Below are positions 59,366-64,000 of a stretch of 64,000 bases of DNA, piece after piece. The translations under genes were made by a program, and so were the position numbers. Origin of the DNA: Syngnathus acus. Lineage: Eukaryota; Chordata; Actinopteri; Syngnathiformes; Syngnathidae. Where the stretch lies: contig NC_051089.1 in the NCBI RefSeq assembly GCF_901709675.1, positions 2,049,476 through 2,113,475 of the forward strand, in the 5' to 3' direction. How positions within the stretch are numbered: position 1 is the stretch's first letter; the number at the start of each line of letters is the position of its first letter. Under the pieces are notes generated by a model that saw nothing but the letters and a program-made list of their open reading frames with translations, had not been told where the DNA came from and did no database searches.

Positions 59366-62014
59366 TCACACACACCCATAAATGAAAAATAGACTTTTCT
59401 GCAAATGTTTTATAAGGGATTACAAATGTATTTGAGATTGTTTGAAAATAGTGACATTTACAGTTTTTTCTGGTAACATTTGAAATGCGATCCAAAGAGA
59501 TGGCTGTTGGCTTTATCTTTATTCGCACCCAAATTGGGTAAAAAAAATATTTAAAATAAATATAAAATATTTTTCCAGGCTCATATTTTACCAGGCTCAC
59601 GATGAAAACACATGCAACAAACTTAAAAGTATTCTACACAAACATTTTGCTCCTTCCAATGTGGTTGAGGTGCAGAAAATTGTCACCCTGTGGTGGACAG
59701 AGCCGTACTTTGCAAATATCTTCTGTTTACTGCATTTTCTACATGCGTAAGAGTTTTCCAAGTTTTCCTAAAAAACTTGAGCATCAAAGCTTTAGATAAT
59801 TAAAGCTCTGGCTTTAAAAAGAATGGCTACTGTGTATTCCTCCATAACAGCCTTAACTGGAAAACACACAATTTGCATCACCCGACTTGGAGTCGGAACA
59901 TCTTGTGAACTCATTTCCAGTGCACATAATACCCGCACGGTCAGCGGCTGATTAGAAGGAAAGCAGCCTCTAACGCTGGAGTCGAGCATAGAGGTCTTTG
60001 AAGTGATTACCTTCCATGCTTTGGCCTTGCTTTTGTTGCACAAAAGATAAACATGTGGAGCCACTCAGCATATGCCAGCTTATGTCAAGATGAAAGATCG
60101 TAGCAGCCAATATCAGAAATGCGCAGATTGTACAGAGGGTATTAACTGGCCTCAGAAATACACTGCTAGCGCAAGATCTTATTCTGATTTCAGACGCTAC
60201 CTTTCAGCACTTTTAGCTGGTCGCTACGACGGGCCAGAGACGATAGGCTACAACAACAAAATAACCTTGACTGTCACCCTCCTCCACTTTGTTAAGCTTT
60301 CATAATCTTCCCTTCCTTTAATAAAATCCCACAACCAAGCATACATCTACAAACATGCAGGGCGTTTTGTCAGATAAAGCCGAAAGCAACATAGAACAAG
60401 CAAGCCTTTTTATTTTTTTCACCCCCTCACTTTTGCTAATATTTGTCTCGGAGGACATGCTCTCTTCTGGGTGTATTTACAAGTGGACTTACAAGCTTTT
60501 ACCTCCAGGAAACAAGCGGCAGATCTGACTCATATTTTACGATGATTAATCTCGTCGAGTATCAACCAGGAGGCATAAATATGATACAACCAAATTAAGG
60601 CAGCTCAGCAAGCCAAACAGGCTGGGGAATTCCAAACCAATGCACTTTTTTTTTTTTAATTTAGCTTGGTGAGCTACTGCAGTTGTATTGCTATTATGTG
60701 TTTACTGTAAGGTGTTGATATTGTTTTCTTTTTCTGCTTCCTAGTTTAAATGGCAAGCCCAGACTAAAATACATACTGTCAAAACTCGACATGTTATGTC
60801 TTGATAAAAAAAAAATACTTATTAAAACACAGTTTTTCTTCTAGCAACAAAATGAAGTGAGAGTTTTGTTGTTTTGATTTATTTCTGTTTTTGAAATCTG
60901 TGTAGCCCCGCTTAAGACCCTCCAATGTTTTGATTAATATTCTAGTATATAATTTTATTTTAATATTCATGATTTTAATATTTATTATTTTAATATTTAT
61001 ATGTTATCATGAAATATTTTGATAAATATTTTCTCAGCTCCCAAAGTCTCTTTCTTAGCTTTACTGGTCTGTTGTTTCAACGCAACAATAGTTCACTTAT
61101 ACCAAAGGTTATTCAAAAACAAGAATACAAATCGCTAGAAAATACATGAAAATATGAGTGAATTGCTACCGCTCAAGCATGATCACGGTGTTTTCTTGGC
61201 GAACGCAACAACTGATCCATAAGGTGAAGGCTTCTTTGTCCGTATGCAGTCTTACATCGTTGAGCTGTTTGATCGCGTAAAGCAAGCTGACTTTTGCAGA
61301 GAATGTGTTTAGTCTACAAAGACCTGCTGTGCCCTGCCACTGGAGTCTCTTCTCGCTCTCTTCAAAAAGCCCAAGAGGGACAAAGCCAGAAGCTTATCCT
61401 TTGTGTATAGGGAACAAGGGATAATGCAGGCCGCTAGTGCAATGACAGTCGGGTTGCAAGCCGGTTACCGATGGGTCTCCTTAGCTCCAGGGAAATTACG
61501 CAGAGATATAAATGAAATGCTCTGAAACATTGAATGATTGTTTTTGCTCCTCCATATCCATCTTTCTTGACATGTTGAAATAGCTTTATAGATTCCATCA
61601 TCACAGACAGAACGCCAGGTGTCGGGGCGAAACGTAGCTTGAATTTTCATAAATGGGATTGTTATTGTCTTTGTAATAACATGCATGATAAAGGATATGC
61701 CTTGATTTGATACGCGATTGGGCAAGGACAAGTCTACAACACCAACTTTCAATTTTGTAGCCACAGAATCAAGTGAGATTAAAAGTTAGTGTTCCTATTG
61801 AGTTTTGCCATTCTTTAGCTTCACAGTTGACATATATGACATTGGAAGAGACATGTCAACTGTGCTGTGATGATTCATACACCCATGAATCAACTGCATC
61901 AAAAATCTGTCATTTGTACTGGAAATGACAGATCAGTAATAGCTGAAATGAAAAAGTCGAGATGACACTCTCTGTTCAACATCGGGCTGAAAGCAACTTG
62001 ACATTCCTTTAAAC

Positions 62015-62326
62015 CATAGGTGTCAAACTCAAGGCCCAGGAGCCAGATTCGGCCCGTCACATTATTTTATGTGGCCCGTAAAGACAAATTGTGCATCAAC
62101 ACTAAAATGACAAATAACACTTTATACAATAGAGATAATGCTAGCTTTTTTTAATCACAATGTGTCTTTTTAAAACAGAACAGTTTTACTAGTCCCTGAG
62201 TTCAAAACTAGTTATTATCAGGAGCCTAAAATGTATATAATACAAGGCATTGACAGTCATGATGGCCCTCCAAAGGAAACTATGACTATGATGCAGCTCG
62301 CGACAAAAAGTAGTTTGACACCCCTG
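62015..62326. mobile_element. hAT-type MITE with exact 8-bp duplication
   Basis: CTTTAAAC lies at 62007-62014 and 62327-62334. Ends CATAGGTGTCAAACTCAAGG and AGTTTGACACCCCTG are inverted repeats. 312 bp, non-coding, best preserved of three family members in the window. Confidence 0.92.
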
Positions 62327-62334
62327 CTTTAAAC

Positions 62335-62418
62335 GCACAGTGCCATCTAGAGGAGTCAAACAATACAAGAACTGGTCCATGAAGTAAATTTGAAGCTTCA
62401 GTTTCCCATAATTAAATG
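62335..62418. mobile_element. Fragment of the 32280-type MITE, inverted
   Basis: Contains AGTGCCATCTAGAGGAGTCA and AATTTGAAGCTTCAGTTTCC, the mirror image of the family at 32280. The hAT-type MITE lies directly beside it, so this piece may have been the insertion target. Confidence 0.75.
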
Positions 62419-64000
62419 ACACTTTTGTTGCAACACCAAATGCCATGGAATGTCCTTAAAAACACCCTTAGGCCAGTTTTGTGACAATCTCAGAGAAAAC
62501 TACTGACTGTTTTTCTACTTGCAATAATTAGTCAACATTCCTCTTCTTACAAAGCTTACAGACTCGTATTCCTTATATTCATGGAAAACATTGGCATCCA
62601 GCTACCCCATCTGACGGGATCAAACTAAAGACAACTCTTCTCCGCCATGGGGAACAAGGTATCTTCCCCAACGTAATAAAACCGGTGAAAGCAACTGACA
62701 AGATGCTTCCAACAAAGACAATCTTCCAGCCAACAGTTTACTTACTTTCCCATAACTAGAAAACAAAACAAACAACGGACAAGGAACAAGATAGATAACA
62801 GTAAGGTAGAAGATGAGAGCAAGCGAGAGACGGAGAGAAGGCAACAAAGATAAGTTAGTGGAGATCCCATAGCATATGTGCTTTCAGTCTCGTGCCGTAG
62901 TAGCAGGCTCGGGAAATATGCCTGGGAACACGCTCTCTGTTTTCCAAGGAGCTCAGTGCTTACCTACCATGATCTTTTTTCACTGGAGCTGACAGCCCAT
63001 GGAGTTTACCAATCAGTGAGAGAGAGTAACACACAGTCTATCAATCTATCCATCAATATCATGCTATCTCTCTGTCTCGTTTGATCTCAATCCAGTTGAG
63101 TCTGAATGTACTTTACTCCAACAACACCGTACGCAGCTTTGTACACAAACTTCAGAGCTGAGTTTGGAACACAAAGTAAGCAAGAGTAAGAATGATGTAG
63201 CAACCACATGACCCACTGAACTGCCCAGTAACAAATATCTTCATCAAGGAAAAATCATTTGGAAGCGGTTGTGAGAGCAGACTAACACAGGGCAAAGCAA
63301 TAGAATACCTTTTAACAAAACAGTATTTTTCTTTAGAATCTTCCCTTTTTACAGCTGCTCTGTCTGCTAAACTCATTTTCCTTTATTTCTTTGATTGACA
63401 TGCAAACTAAATTTAACAGCGCCAGTTTAGAAATGTTGTGTTTTGACATTTCGAAAACGACAATGAGATCAAGATAAATATATTTACATCTCATTACCTG
63501 AAATAGACTCTTTTTGAATAAACCAATAATCATAAGCATGCTGTAACTTTTCTCTGCTGCACTTGCTCTGAAATTTGTTAATCCCGGTTGAAATTGAACC
63601 AACTAACAGGGCAACATGTCAGTTTTAACTAATCTCTTTTCACATCAGCGAGATGTTATGGCTAAAATTGTTGCCGTGTCACACACACGCGCAGCATGCT
63701 GAACAATCATCTCAAGAGCTTCGGTGCTTTCTCTGAAGGGCTGTAAAATGTTTTGACATGTTACTATCTCTGCTCTGACCTTCAGAAATATCTGTCAACC
63801 TTCAGGTCGATTTGTCTCCTCATCCGTTCGCCTCTCCATCCGTCTCTATTCTCTTTGTCCACGCACTCGCGTAACCTGCCGAGCACTTAGCCCGTTGATC
63901 CGCTAATGTGAGGCAAGCTCTTGTGCTCCAATTATTCTCCTGTAGTTGTTCTCGAATTGGTTCTTTCCTCTCTGTTTGCTAAAGGATACCGTGCCCCCCG

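Larger units (their letters stand above)
52513..64000 (-). other. Upstream intron of the pcdh9-like gene
   Basis: More than 11.4 kb without a recognisable exon. All frames are below 115 codons and lack family motifs. Contents that can be named are listed separately. Parts of this stretch could hold alternative cassette exons too short to recognise. Confidence 0.6.

Noticed and set aside
1-64000. CRISPR array, rRNA, tRNA or viral integration
   Set aside because: No spaced short direct repeats, no rRNA stretches and no tRNA A/B boxes with cloverleaf were noticed by eye. The only retroviral-type sequences are the Ty3/Gypsy remnants listed.

Overview
The window looks like nuclear DNA of a ray-finned (teleost-type) fish. 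It has spliced genes with GT/AG introns, a protocadherin-9-like gene with an intron of about 22.5 kb, a tandem family of glycine N-acyltransferase-like (GLYAT) genes, a Rex1/L2-type LINE, Ty3/Gypsy remnants and several families of TA-, TTAA- and 8-bp-duplicating MITEs. No bacterial features, CRISPR, rRNA or tRNA gene were seen. The species cannot be named from sequence alone.

Region 1 (1 to about 15,590): a tandem array on the minus strand. Each gene model has five coding exons whose splice sites and phases I checked base by base. The array is dimeric: unit 1 holds genes A and B, unit 2 holds C and D, and unit 3 holds a 29-bp remnant plus E. C (279 aa) and E (277 aa) have intact reading frames. 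A is intact as far as the window shows, but its last exon lies beyond the left edge. B has lost exons 2 and 3, D has a frameshift, and both lack the ATG. The third A/C-type gene was deleted down to its first ten codons. Because the units are paralogous, nearly every transposon insertion can be compared with its empty site inside the same window: a 227-bp foldback element, a 170-bp TA MITE, a 120-bp repeat tail, two LINE insertions, an internally deleted LTR element and a 495-bp TA MITE.

Region 2 (15.6 to 28 kb): non-coding. It holds a decayed Ty3/Gypsy reverse transcriptase fragment at the array edge, a 130-bp tandem duplication, microsatellites and one old dispersed repeat.

Region 3 (28 to 64 kb): the 3' part of a minus-strand pcdh9-like gene. 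The terminal coding exon (29,452-29,819) and the preceding exon (52,311-52,512, with the RRVTF protein-phosphatase-1 motif) join in phase across a 22.5-kb intron. The extracellular cadherin exon must lie beyond 64 kb. The introns hold MITEs, microsatellites and duplications but no other exon I could support.

The most notable biology is the GLYAT-like array: active birth and death of genes, and loss of the glutamate that serves as catalytic base in mammalian GLYAT in both intact copies (Glu to Cys), while the broken copies keep it.
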